Positions 47,452 through 57,025 are shown, counted from the stretch's first letter. The stretch is DNA of 64,000 bases from JAZUOT01 sp045604805 (GCA_045604805.1 JAZUOT010000030.1:41903-105902); one strand, 5' to 3'. Made by a program: numbers and translations. Notes: generated from the letters alone by a model not told the origin.

Positions 47452-49458
47452 TCAAAAAAACAAAGAAATAAATTGATAAAAACAAAAGCTCACAACCCAT
47501 GCTATAAGTGTTTGATTTAACACAAGAAGGATAGCACTTTTTTTGCTTTTAAGTTCATTTTTTACGGTAGTTATTGAAGCTATACAAGGTGTATACAACA
47601 AGGTGAAAACCAAAAATGAAATCGCTGAAGCAGTAGAAAATTGTGATGCTAGAGCTTGTCCAAGTACAGATGTGCTGGTATCGTTCAAAATTGCAAGTGT
47701 GCTTACGACAGTTTCTTTAGCAAAAAATCCAGAGATAAGCGAGGTAACAAGCTTCCAATCAGAAAAACCTAAAGGTACAAACAGAGGTTGTAAAACCTTT
47801 CCCAAACCTGCTAGCATACTGCAAGAACTATCCGCTACAGGATTGAACCTGAGATCGAAATTTTCCAAAAACCAGATAGCAATCGAAGCCATAAAAATGA
47901 CAGTAAAAGCTCTTTGTAAAAAGTCTTTAGCTCTATCTTTTATCATAACAAAAACAGTTTTCATGCTGGGTATTCGATAGTTTGGTAGTTCCATAACAAA
48001 AGGAACAGAGTTCCCTTTAAAAGAAGTTTTATTCAAAATCAAGGCGAAAACAAAAGCTGTCAACATACCTAAAATATACAGACTTATCATTACCAAAGGT
48101 ACATATTTAGGGAAAAAAGCCATAGCAAACACTGAATATATTGGCAATTTGGCACTACAACTCATAAATGGAACAAGAAGAATAGTCATTTTCCTATCTC
48201 TATCACTCGATAAAGTTCTTGCTGCCATTATTGCAGGAACCGAACATCCAAAGCCAATTATCATAGGAACAAAACTTTGCCCTGATAAACCTATACATCT
48301 CAAAGCTTTATCCATAACGAATGCTACTCTTGCCATATAGCCTGTATCTTCAAGGATAGAAAGAAAAAAGAACAGTACTAATATAGTCGGCAAGAATGAA
48401 AGTACACTGCCGATGCCAGCAATTATTCCATCTAGTACCAACGAACGCAATATCGGATTTATGTCAAGGCTCTCAAGTAAATTAGCAGTAGCATTGCCTA
48501 ATGAATCTATCCCATAACTCATAATATTTGTAATGAATCCACCAGCAACCGCAAATGTAAACCAAAATATGGAAAACATTATAGCTAAAAATATAGGGAT
48601 AGCAAGGTATTTATTGGTAAGTATTCTGTCGATTTTTATGCTTCTTCGCTGTTCTTTAGTAGATTTATTTTGCTTAAACACTGCAACAGAACATATTTTT
48701 TCTATGTATTTGTACCGCATATCAGCCAATGCGGCTTCTCTGTCTGTATTTAATTCGCTTTCCATCTCTATGACTGTATGTTCCAGCATATCTTTTTCAT
48801 TTTTTGAAAGTTTCAACTTATCTTCAATAAGCTTATCGCCTTCCAAAATTTTAGAAGCCGCAAATCTAGGTGGTAAACCACATTTTTGAGCGTGATCTTC
48901 TATGATATGCGCTACTGAATGTATAGCTCTATGAGCGGCCCCAACGCAAAAATCCTGCTTTTGAGGGCATAATTTCTCGTTAACTGTGTTGGAAAGTGCC
49001 TCAACTAAATCATCCATACCCTCATTTTTGGCAGCAGATATAGGAACAACAGGAATTGTCAAAAAATTTTGAATTTTTTTAACATCAATTTTATTTCCGT
49101 TAGCTTTTACCTCATCCATCATATTAAGAGCTATCACCATAGGTATAGAAAGTTCCATAAGCTGCAAAGAAAGATACAAGTTGCGTTCTATATTAGTTGC
49201 GTCAACTATGTTTAGTATACAATCAACTTTTCCACTCAATAGAAAGTCCCGACTAACTTTCTCTTCGCGGCTATACGGAGACAAGGAATACATACCAGGT
49301 AAATCGACCAATGTCAATTGCTTATTTGAACGTACTATGCCTTCTTTTCTTTCGACTGTGACTCCCGGAAAATTGCCGACACGTTGATTTGCCCCTGTAA
49401 GTTGATTAAACAATGTCGTCTTTCCACAATTCTGATTGCCAGCAAGGGCCAGTATCAT
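47452..49458 (-). CDS. feoB: Ferrous iron transport protein B
   Basis: 668 residues: N-terminal G domain with GNQNCGKTTLFNQLTG (P-loop), GNFPGVTVERKEG and VDLPGMYSLSPYS, a helical spacer, then a membrane core with two Gate motifs (IIGFGCSVPAIMAART; SGFFAKETVVSTLA). Takes up Fe2+. The feoA gene ends one base before it starts, and a Cys-rich partner follows, giving a feoA-feoB-Cys-rich operon. Confidence 0.96.
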   Translation of the reverse strand: MILALAGNQNCGKTTLFNQLTGANQRVGNFPGVTVERKEGIVRSNKQLTLVDLPGMYSLSPYSREEKVSRDFLLSGKVDCILNIVDATNIERNLYLSLQLMELSIPMVIALNMMDEVKANGNKIDVKKIQNFLTIPVVPISAAKNEGMDDLVEALSNTVNEKLCPQKQDFCVGAAHRAIHSVAHIIEDHAQKCGLPPRFAASKILEGDKLIEDKLKLSKNEKDMLEHTVIEMESELNTDREAALADMRYKYIEKICSVAVFKQNKSTKEQRRSIKIDRILTNKYLAIPIFLAIMFSIFWFTFAVAGGFITNIMSYGIDSLGNATANLLESLDINPILRSLVLDGIIAGIGSVLSFLPTILVLFFFLSILEDTGYMARVAFVMDKALRCIGLSGQSFVPMIIGFGCSVPAIMAARTLSSDRDRKMTILLVPFMSCSAKLPIYSVFAMAFFPKYVPLVMISLYILGMLTAFVFALILNKTSFKGNSVPFVMELPNYRIPSMKTVFVMIKDRAKDFLQRAFTVIFMASIAIWFLENFDLRFNPVADSSCSMLAGLGKVLQPLFVPLGFSDWKLVTSLISGFFAKETVVSTLAILNDTSTSVLGQALASQFSTASAISFLVFTLLYTPCIASITTVKNELKSKKSAILLVLNQTLIAWVVSFCFYQFISLFF

Positions 49459-49689
49459 TTAAAGCTGCACTTCCTCTATATCTATGTTGTTTGCATCGTA
49501 TCTTCTTATTGTGAGTGTATAGCCCCTTAAGCATATTTCTATCGGATCACCCATAGGTGCCTTCTTGCGAACCGTGATCCTAGTGTGCGGTGTGATCCCC
49601 ATATCAAGGAGTCTTCGCCGTAATAAACCTACGCCATGTACCGATAATACTATCGCTGACTTGCCTGCATCAAGTTCTCCCAATGTCAA
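49459..49689 (-). CDS. feoA: Ferrous iron transport protein A
   Basis: 76-residue SH3-like cytosolic protein with LRRRLLDMGITPHTRITVRK and GDPIEICLRGYTLTIRR, the FeoA core. Starts at TTG, with GAGGTG upstream. First gene of the feo operon under the promoter at 49731-49760. Confidence 0.94.
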   Translation of the reverse strand: MTLGELDAGKSAIVLSVHGVGLLRRRLLDMGITPHTRITVRKKAPMGDPIEICLRGYTLTIRRYDANNIDIEEVQL

Positions 49690-49730
49690 AACTTACACCT
49701 CTATATCAAACATATACAACACCTGATAGA

Positions 49731-49760
49731 ATTTTACCACCGTATTTAAGAATTTGTCAA
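49731..49760 (-). promoter_or_regulatory. Promoter for feoAB
   Basis: On the minus strand TTGACA (49760-49755), 18 bases, TAAAAT (49736-49731), about 40 bases before the feoA start. No Fur box is obvious. Confidence 0.7.
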
Positions 49761-49919
49761 GAAAATAATAGACAACGACAACCACAATGAGGGGGATAAA
49801 AACTTTTTTATTTTCCCACTAAATATAGTATTAAGTTGAGCATTGCATGCCGCAATTTAGCGAACGGCGTACGCCTATTTTATGGTTACTAGCTTGCCCA
49901 GGGGATTCCTTGGAGAGAT

Positions 49920-49949
49920 TTGACATAGCACCAAGAAGCGTTGTACAAT
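49920..49949 (+). promoter_or_regulatory. Promoter for the leader-bearing coiled-coil operon
   Basis: TTGACA (49920-49925), 18 bases, TACAAT (49944-49949), 36 bases before the ATG at 49985. A 10-bp palindrome GGCGTACGCC (49866-49875) lies just upstream. The rest of the 295-base divergent gap holds no gene. Confidence 0.7.
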
Positions 49950-49984
49950 CTAAGTGTAATAGGTGAGGTTTAAGGGAGTGAAAG

Positions 49985-52900
49985 ATGATGGCTATTGATT
50001 TGACAGTGGAAGAGATACTATCAGATTGTACATTGCTTGATGATTTGTTAGAAATGCGCGACGAAAGAGAAATGATACAGTTTTTGAACAGCAAAGGAAT
50101 AAATGCTGACAGAAATTTTGTCAATAGACTAAAGTGCACTTATGAAAGTACGATCAGTAGAATAAGTAACATTGAGGATCTCTCTGAAGAGGATTTGCGT
50201 ATGGTCTCAGGGGGGAATCCGGTGGAGAAGGCGAAGCGGTGGCTGAATCAAGAGGTGGTGGTGAATAACCAGTTCTTAAAAGTTGTGTATGCTTTGACTG
50301 GTTTAGACGCGGCTGCAAGTTACGCAATGTGGGCTGTGATTCTATCCGGTGTTAATTTTGTTGCAAAAACGGCAGCAGAACTTAAGCTACAATGGTGTTT
50401 TGCGAGCGGAGACGCCCCTAAGTTCAAAAATTGGATTGAAGCTTCTAGACTTGAATCAAGAGAAAAAATTCTTGAAGCAGCAGAAAAAGAAATAGCAGAG
50501 TTCAACCACAATGATTTTAGTCCTGTTTCACCAGATTACGGCGGATATGGAACCTTGCTCAAATGGAAAGAGGAATTGAAACAATTAAATGCAATCGAAA
50601 ATAGGACAGATGAGCAAATAAACAGAATACAGACCCTTAAAGAAAATATTGAAAGAGCCAAATTTGATTTAGGGATTAACGAAGCCACGGAAGCTGATTT
50701 GAACGATTTTTATGCCACAGAAAAGCAAGCAGAACTCTTGCATGCGAAAACAGAAGAGGCTACCCGGAATCGAGATTATGCGAGATCGAGATTAGACCCT
50801 GAACATGAGAGTTTCCTTGAACAGCATAAGGCAAAAAAAGAAGCAGAGAGGCAGGCACTTAAAAACGCAGAAAGCAGAATAAACGAACTGGGTGGCATGA
50901 AAGAATGCGAAAAGGCTGTTTCAGGACTAGATGATAATTTGGCTATACTCGAAAACGAAGGACTAGAACGAGAAGTGATAATAAGCGAAGCTAATGAACG
51001 TTATCATAGTACAGAAAAGTATGATTATAGCGATACAAGGGACAGGCAAACAAGATTAGCAGAATTTAGGATTAAAAACCCAAATTACAACAAAACGCTG
51101 AATCAAGCGATAGGTGATGTGCCCAAAGTAAATGCCTATAATGATTATCTTGCGCGTGAAAGGGAATACGTTGACCAAAAAGCACGTAGAGGGGAATATA
51201 ACAGAAACCATATTGACATGGATGAAGTTCGTGCTAGCGGTCAAGCGCAGACTGTAGTTGCAGCAAGAGAGAATATGGATGTACTTAGGGCTAGAGACGT
51301 TGATGCTGCTGAGCAAAATCTGCAAAAATCAAAATTGGAATATACAAAAGCAAGAGCAGAAAAGGTAAAATTGGAATTAGAACGAGGACAGGAAAACATT
51401 CAGCGTCATCGAGAAATGCAAAAAAGATACGAGAATATTGAACTCCAAATTGAAATTACCTCATTTAGAAGACTAGCATTAGTAGGAGCAGCAGAAGCAG
51501 CAGAAGCAGCAGAAGCAGCAGAAATAGCAGAGCAAATAAAAATAATGGACAAGCAAATTAAGAGGCTTGAAAAACAAAAAACAGAAACGCAAAATTCTCT
51601 AGAAACCGAGAAAGAAGAAATTCAAAAAACACAAGGCAAAATTAACGCTCTAAAAATAGAAAAGGGAAAAATAGAAGAAGGCGAATTCGCTGAAAAATTA
51701 GGAGATAAGGGAACAACTAAAGGCACAAAAGCAGAAGAAAAAGCAAGGAAAAATGTAGCTGAATTGGAAGAAGAAGTAGAAAAATTAGATAAAGAAATAA
51801 AAGGCTTACAAGAAGAACTAACAAAAACAAATGAGAACGTAGGTAAGATGAAAGATAATGAAAGAAAAGCAAGGGAAGCAATAGGAGAAAACAGGGCAAA
51901 AGTAGAAGAAAACATGGCAAAAGCAAAAGAAAACAGGGAAATAGCAGTAGTATCAAGTGGAGCAGCAAAGTTATACAAGGATGAAGCAGCAGCAACAAGA
52001 CTAAAAGTAGAAGCAACAAGACTAGAAGCAGCAGCAACAAGACTGGCAGCAGAAGCAGAAGGACTAGAAGCAGAAGCAACAAGACTAGAAGCAGAAGCAG
52101 AAGGACTAATGTCTCTAGAAAGATTAGCAACAACCCAAAGAGCGGAAGCAGAAAAACTAGAAAGAGAAGCAGCAGGCTTAGAATCAAAAATAGAAGGAAA
52201 AGAAAGAGAATTAGAAGAACGAAAGCATGAATTAAGTAAAGGAAAGGAATGGTTGGAAAAAATAATAGGACAGAAATCTGTCGATTTGGGAAATATAATT
52301 GGAGAAAGAGCACGTGTTCTAAGAACTTTAAGAAAAGGAACAGATAAAGATATAGCAACGAGATTTGCAAAGCAAGAGAGAGAGGCAAATGAAGCAGAAT
52401 CCAAGAGTCGAGAATTAAACGAACGATCGAGGAATCTGAAAGAACATGAGGATGCTCGGGAGAAAGCTAAACAAGCTAGAGAAAAAGAGAATGAAGTGAC
52501 TGCTAGGCTTGAAGGACACCGTAAGAGAGGAACTTCCCAACTTGCACGGATGAAGGCTGACTGGGATGCTGCTAATGGGAAAGGAAAGCCCCGTTCTAAG
52601 GATGGAGAATACTCGTATCAATTATTTAACCTTTCCAAGCTGCTTGAAAGAGAAAAAGCCCTACTGGAGCGACTAGGGAGAGCGAAGGATAAGGAGGAGA
52701 AAGCTGAAATAGAAAAAGAGCTTAAGGGAGTAAGTGATTTGATAGCAGGGCTTGTTAAACAATCAGAAGGAAATAAAACGGTGTTAGAGATTCTTGCTGG
52801 CTCGTCTAGTGAGGGATCGACATATCATAAGTGGATGAAAAATCCTTCGGAATACAAAGAAGAGTATGAGGCTTTGTGTGCTTCATCAGGTAAGGAACTA

Positions 52901-53098
52901 GTAGACTTGCTTTATAAAAAGTTTAAAACCCAGCTTAAAGTAAATAAGTCGAGGGCCGCCAAAGAATTCCTGGAAAGAATGAAAGACCATGGTGGTGGTC
53001 ATCCCACCTTACAGAATCAGGAGAAAATGAAAGAGTATGCGGGTATGCATCACTCGATGGAAGCATTAACTAGTGGTGATAATAGAGGAGGTTATTAA
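49985..53098 (+). CDS. Leader-bearing giant coiled-coil protein
   Basis: 1037 residues, unknown family. Residues 1-77 are a bacteriocin/Nif11-like leader: helix with LLEMRDEREMIQFLNSKG, then LSEEDLRMVSGG (G76, G77). After the double Gly comes a short region with Trp and a hydrophobic stretch (ALTGLDAAASYAMWAVILSG, about 100-120), then Lys/Glu/Ala-rich coiled coil from about 170 to 1000. It includes AAEAAEAAEAAE near 505 and six exact heptads at 667-708. There is no Sec signal. The leader matches those of the PARG protein and of the small peptide next door. I infer export by a peptidase-ABC transporter after cleavage at GG. Its promoter is at 49920-49949. Confidence 0.85.
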   Translation: MMAIDLTVEEILSDCTLLDDLLEMRDEREMIQFLNSKGINADRNFVNRLKCTYESTISRISNIEDLSEEDLRMVSGGNPVEKAKRWLNQEVVVNNQFLKVVYALTGLDAAASYAMWAVILSGVNFVAKTAAELKLQWCFASGDAPKFKNWIEASRLESREKILEAAEKEIAEFNHNDFSPVSPDYGGYGTLLKWKEELKQLNAIENRTDEQINRIQTLKENIERAKFDLGINEATEADLNDFYATEKQAELLHAKTEEATRNRDYARSRLDPEHESFLEQHKAKKEAERQALKNAESRINELGGMKECEKAVSGLDDNLAILENEGLEREVIISEANERYHSTEKYDYSDTRDRQTRLAEFRIKNPNYNKTLNQAIGDVPKVNAYNDYLAREREYVDQKARRGEYNRNHIDMDEVRASGQAQTVVAARENMDVLRARDVDAAEQNLQKSKLEYTKARAEKVKLELERGQENIQRHREMQKRYENIELQIEITSFRRLALVGAAEAAEAAEAAEIAEQIKIMDKQIKRLEKQKTETQNSLETEKEEIQKTQGKINALKIEKGKIEEGEFAEKLGDKGTTKGTKAEEKARKNVAELEEEVEKLDKEIKGLQEELTKTNENVGKMKDNERKAREAIGENRAKVEENMAKAKENREIAVVSSGAAKLYKDEAAATRLKVEATRLEAAATRLAAEAEGLEAEATRLEAEAEGLMSLERLATTQRAEAEKLEREAAGLESKIEGKERELEERKHELSKGKEWLEKIIGQKSVDLGNIIGERARVLRTLRKGTDKDIATRFAKQEREANEAESKSRELNERSRNLKEHEDAREKAKQAREKENEVTARLEGHRKRGTSQLARMKADWDAANGKGKPRSKDGEYSYQLFNLSKLLEREKALLERLGRAKDKEEKAEIEKELKGVSDLIAGLVKQSEGNKTVLEILAGSSSEGSTYHKWMKNPSEYKEEYEALCASSGKELVDLLYKKFKTQLKVNKSRAAKEFLERMKDHGGGHPTLQNQEKMKEYAGMHHSMEALTSGDNRGGY
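51983..52108 (+). repeat. Six 21-nt heptad repeats
   Basis: Six consecutive 21-base units, each encoding one heptad ending ATRL or AEGL (residues 667-708): EAAATRL, KVEATRL, EAAATRL, AAEAEGL, EAEATRL, EAEAEGL. The DNA units are also closely alike, showing recent tandem duplication in register with the coiled coil. Confidence 0.85.
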
Positions 53099-53100
53099 AA

Positions 53101-53532
53101 ATGAATAAGGTATTAGATTTGATCAAAGGTTTAGATATAGAGGAATTATTAGATTGTAGAGATGAAAAAGAATTAGCAGATTATTTGGGTAAGTTTGGTA
53201 GAACTATAGACTATGTTAAGATGCAAATGCTCAAGGATTATTTTTGTGAATATGTTGATGGTTTATGTTTAGACGAATTAAGCGATGAACAGTTAGATGC
53301 AGTTAGTGGTGGTATGTCCCTTGAGGATTCGGAGACGCTTTGTAAGGGGATTGAACTTGGTGGAGAGGTGATTGCGCTTGGTTGTTATTGTTTTGGAGCT
53401 GTTGGGGTAGGTATGGGTATAAGTACGGTTTCCTCAATGGGAACTAGTGCTCTATCGAACATCATGTATGCATATAAAGGTGAAGCAGCTCAAAAGTACA
53501 CTCAAGCAGCTTTAAGCCAGCAATGCACATGA
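53101..53532 (+). CDS. Small leader peptide-type precursor (bacteriocin-like)
   Basis: 143 residues. Residues 1-71 are a double-glycine leader (LLDCRDEKELADYLGKFG and LSDEQLDAVSGG), clearly homologous in layout to the leaders of the two giant proteins. The remaining 72 residues are Gly/Ala-rich and hydrophobic (IALGCYCFGAVGVGMG) with four Cys, like class II or modified bacteriocin cores, but no known family is matched. Its ATG comes 2 bases after the giant gene's stop, with GGAGG inside that gene's end, so the two are translationally coupled. No modification enzyme, immunity gene or transporter adjoins it. Confidence 0.8.
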   Translation: MNKVLDLIKGLDIEELLDCRDEKELADYLGKFGRTIDYVKMQMLKDYFCEYVDGLCLDELSDEQLDAVSGGMSLEDSETLCKGIELGGEVIALGCYCFGAVGVGMGISTVSSMGTSALSNIMYAYKGEAAQKYTQAALSQQCT

Positions 53533-53606
53533 TTTTTTTCTACCATTGCTATGCACTCATAACATAGTAGAAGTCCGCTTATCTGTCGTTTGCTTGTCGA
53601 TGGCCT

Positions 53607-53640
53607 ATACCGTATAAGATCTTATGCTTGGATACGGTAT
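53607..53640 (+). other. 9-bp inverted repeat after leader operon
   Basis: ATACCGTAT/ATACGGTAT with a 16-base loop, followed by TTCTGCC. It may terminate the leader operon, but the U-tract is weak. It lies in the 241-base gap before the lysin gene; no other feature is recognised there. Confidence 0.45.
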
Positions 53641-53773
53641 TTCTGCCACTGATAAAATAGGTTATTAGTTTTAGTTATATAGTTCCAAAATTTTTCCATA
53701 TGTAATTTTAATAATAGTATGATAAAATATCCTCATGTCGATTTAAGACTGTTTTTGTTGGAGGATTGATTAC

Positions 53774-56700
53774 ATGAGGAAATTTATCGCTATATTTCTT
53801 TCATTTGTTTTGCTGTTTTCTAGTTTGGGTATAGATGTTTTGGCTATAGACATAGGGAATAATACAAATTCAGCCAAAAACTTATTATCTGATGAAATCT
53901 TGGATGATAAAGTCCTTTCACAGAAAAAAGAGCAAGAATATTTAGATGGCTTAGCTGCGGATGATAATGCAAAACTTACATATATTGTACTTACAAAACC
54001 AGAAGTAAAATTTGATGAGTCTAATTCTGGCAAACAAGATGTACTTGTGGGAATAGGTGATGGAAGTCTTGCGGTAGAGTCTGCTAGACTCGGATACATA
54101 AAAGAAGATTCCACTGAATACATAGAAGCAGATGCCAGGACAATATCATCTGATGGTTCGATAGTATTTGAACTGAATTTTCAAAGCAAAGACAAAGGAA
54201 CATATGCTGTAGAGTATATTGAATACAGAGTCAATGACAAAACTTATTGTCTCAAACTTTCTGATGCTGGAATGAACAGGGTTTTGTTTGGTGTGGGTGT
54301 TACAGTAGATACAGAACCAGATGCTTATGCTTTAGATAAGGAAAATGAATCATTACTCAAATCAGCAAAAGATAATGATATAAAAATGCTTATTGCTGAG
54401 TCTGACGGTAAAGGCGGATTTAAAGAAGGGGAAGATATATCACTTGCTGCTGATAAATCCTCTTCCTTTTTGTCTTCATCAAAATTATTGAAATCTAAAC
54501 TAAAGGCTGGTAAAGATGTAGTTGTCATGCTTGACCCTGGTCATGGTGGTGGCGACCCTGGAACTGCATCTTATAATGGAACGGCTGAAAGGGATATTAA
54601 CTTAAAAATTGCAAAGTATTGCAAATCTGAACTGGAAACTTACTCTGGAATAAAAGTTCACTTGACAAGAGATAATAATAGTTCTAAGCCTGGTCTTACA
54701 GAGAGAGCGCAAATGGCAAAGAATGTAGGCGCAGATTTACTTGTAAGTTTGCATTGTAATTCATCCGCAAGTTCCTCTGTTAATGGGGCTGAAATTTATT
54801 ATCCTAATTCAGCTAGCTACAATAAAAATACTCATGATAATGGAAAAAAAGTTGCCCAGGAGATATTGTCTCAATTAGCAGCCTTGGGCATAACAGGTAG
54901 GGGAATTTATACAAGGAATTCCGATATAGGAGAGCGCTACTCAACAGGCGAAATACAAGACTACTATACTATAATAAGTGCAGCAAGAGAGCGAAATATA
55001 GCTGCAATAATAGTCGAGCATGCCTACATGAGTAACAGATCCGATTTTGATAAATATCTGAGTAGTGATGCAAAACTTAAAAATTTAGGTGTAGCTGACG
55101 CAAAAGGTATAGCTAAACATTTTAATCTTAGTAAGAAAAATACGAACAATTATAGTACTGAAATTCCTAACGGTAAGTATGTAATTGCAAGTGTATCAAA
55201 CCTTAATAAAGTATTAGACATCCCAGGAGCCAGCAAAAATGCTGGGGAAAAAGTCCAATTATATTCAGAAAATCACACAGCTGCACAGATTTTTAATGTC
55301 ACACGCAGCGGAAAATATTATACATTCGAAAACACAAACTCAAGTGAAAGAGTTCAAGCCTTTTACGATACAATAACTCAAGAAAATAAAAATAATGCAG
55401 TTAAACAGCAATCTTGGGGTTTGAAGAAGGCTTCAGATTCTACTTTCTATTTAGAAAACATAGGCGACAAAGACAAGTACATAACTGCAAATACATCTAA
55501 TAATTCACTATCATCTTCAAACTACAAAGGCAGTAAAGCTCAGCAATTTGTATTTATACCTGTGGGTTCTAAGGCTTTGGCAAATGGCGAATACATAATA
55601 GGCAGCCGCTTAGACACTAATAAAGTTTTAGACATAGCGGGTGGCAGTAAAAGCAACAGTGCCAACTGCCAGATATATTCTGAAAACCGCACCAATGCAC
55701 AAATTTACCAGCTCAGCTATAAAGATGGTTACTATACCGTAAAGAATAAAAATTCAGGAAAAGTTTTAGATGCTGCTAGTGGAGGACTTTCAAATGGTAC
55801 AAATGTGCAGCAATACAGTTCAAATGGTACAGTTGCCCAAAAGTGGGCTTTGAAAGGCAATGCAAACAGTGGCTATAGCTTAGTAAATAGAGCCAATGGA
55901 CTTTATCTGGATGTAGCTGGTGGAAGCAGAAACAATAGCACTAATGTAGCTCTATATCAAGGAAATAACACTAAAGCTCAAAAGTTTTTGTTCTTAAAAT
56001 CAACGACCACTCAGCCCGTAGAAAATGGTACGTATTCAATAAATTCAAAGTACACCTACAAAGGCAATACTTTGGTCCTAGATGTTAAAGGAGGCAGTAC
56101 AGCTGATAGAACTGATATTCACTTGTATTCCTACAACGGAACCTCAGCACAAAAATTCAAAATACAAAAAATAGATAAATATTATTATAAAATAATCGCA
56201 CAAAATTCCGGTAAAGCTTTAGATGTTGATACTGATGTTTTAAGCAACGACTTAAATAATGACGGCTTCCAAAACGGTGCTAATCTGCAACAATTCACTT
56301 ATAATGGTGGAGCTTCTCAAAAATGGATAATAGAAAAAAATAATGACGGTAGCTACACATTTATCGCAAGAAGCAATGGTAAGTGCATAAATGTTAGCGG
56401 AGGTTCCCAGCTAGCCAAAGATGATGCAGATATACAGATGTACCAGAAAGATGGGACAGATGCTTGTAAATTCAAGCTAACAAAAATAGAGACTGAAAAG
56501 ATAATGGGAAACTCAAAGGTAAGCGTCGATAAAATGGTTAAATTTTATGAACAGACTAAGGGTAGCGGGGCATATAGCCAATATTTGAATTCTTTGGGAA
56601 GCAATAAGTCAGAAGCTCCATCTACTCTGAAAGCTTTCTGCCAAATGTACTTAGATGAAGGAAAAAAAGAAGGAGTAAGGGGAGATATCGCTTTCTGTCA

Positions 56701-57025
56701 GGCTATGCTGGAAACAGGTTGGTTAGGATATAGTGGTAGTAGTGTTGAATCTACACAATTTAATTTTGCTGGAATAGGTGCAACGGATGTGAATCCTAAA
56801 CCAGCAACTTTTTCTTCAGCCCAGATAGGTATAAGAGCACAAATACAACACCTTAAAGCTTATGCATCTAAAGATAAATTAAACCAAAAATGTGTAGATC
56901 CAAGGTTTCACTTAGTAACCAGAGGAAGTGCACCAAATGTAGAAGATTTAGCAGGCAAATGGGCAACTGATCCAGAGTATGGTAACAAAATATTAAATAT
57001 TTTGACAAAACTTATGAATGCTTAA
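53774..57025 (+). CDS. Secreted multidomain lysin: amidase, ricin-type repeats, glucosaminidase
   Basis: 1083 residues. Signal peptide 1-25 (FIAIFLSFVLLFSSLG, then VLA). Unassigned domain about 30-240. N-acetylmuramoyl-L-alanine amidase (Amidase_3) about 247-455 with zinc ligands H257 (LDPGHGG), E272 and H327 (SLHCNS) and catalytic E415 (VEHAYMS). About seven beta-trefoil/ricin-B-like repeats at 463-905, each with a NKVLDI/GKVLDA core and an AQ.(W/F) end, so at least two trefoils for carbohydrate binding. C-terminal glucosaminidase about 911-1083 with E980 in MLETGWLG. It cleaves both the peptide and the glycan side of peptidoglycan. GTTGGAGGATTG precedes the ATG. A strong terminator follows. 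Confidence 0.92.
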   Translation: MRKFIAIFLSFVLLFSSLGIDVLAIDIGNNTNSAKNLLSDEILDDKVLSQKKEQEYLDGLAADDNAKLTYIVLTKPEVKFDESNSGKQDVLVGIGDGSLAVESARLGYIKEDSTEYIEADARTISSDGSIVFELNFQSKDKGTYAVEYIEYRVNDKTYCLKLSDAGMNRVLFGVGVTVDTEPDAYALDKENESLLKSAKDNDIKMLIAESDGKGGFKEGEDISLAADKSSSFLSSSKLLKSKLKAGKDVVVMLDPGHGGGDPGTASYNGTAERDINLKIAKYCKSELETYSGIKVHLTRDNNSSKPGLTERAQMAKNVGADLLVSLHCNSSASSSVNGAEIYYPNSASYNKNTHDNGKKVAQEILSQLAALGITGRGIYTRNSDIGERYSTGEIQDYYTIISAARERNIAAIIVEHAYMSNRSDFDKYLSSDAKLKNLGVADAKGIAKHFNLSKKNTNNYSTEIPNGKYVIASVSNLNKVLDIPGASKNAGEKVQLYSENHTAAQIFNVTRSGKYYTFENTNSSERVQAFYDTITQENKNNAVKQQSWGLKKASDSTFYLENIGDKDKYITANTSNNSLSSSNYKGSKAQQFVFIPVGSKALANGEYIIGSRLDTNKVLDIAGGSKSNSANCQIYSENRTNAQIYQLSYKDGYYTVKNKNSGKVLDAASGGLSNGTNVQQYSSNGTVAQKWALKGNANSGYSLVNRANGLYLDVAGGSRNNSTNVALYQGNNTKAQKFLFLKSTTTQPVENGTYSINSKYTYKGNTLVLDVKGGSTADRTDIHLYSYNGTSAQKFKIQKIDKYYYKIIAQNSGKALDVDTDVLSNDLNNDGFQNGANLQQFTYNGGASQKWIIEKNNDGSYTFIARSNGKCINVSGGSQLAKDDADIQMYQKDGTDACKFKLTKIETEKIMGNSKVSVDKMVKFYEQTKGSGAYSQYLNSLGSNKSEAPSTLKAFCQMYLDEGKKEGVRGDIAFCQAMLETGWLGYSGSSVESTQFNFAGIGATDVNPKPATFSSAQIGIRAQIQHLKAYASKDKLNQKCVDPRFHLVTRGSAPNVEDLAGKWATDPEYGNKILNILTKLMNA

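Noticed and set aside
49840..49976. Group II intron fragment suggested by GGCGTACGCC
   Set aside because: Only a 10-bp palindrome is shared; no further intron sequence surrounds it.
51622..52404. Minus-strand Leu- and Ser-rich frames opposite the second coiled-coil gene
   Set aside because: Shadow of the heptad-repeat coding frame; no independent evidence.
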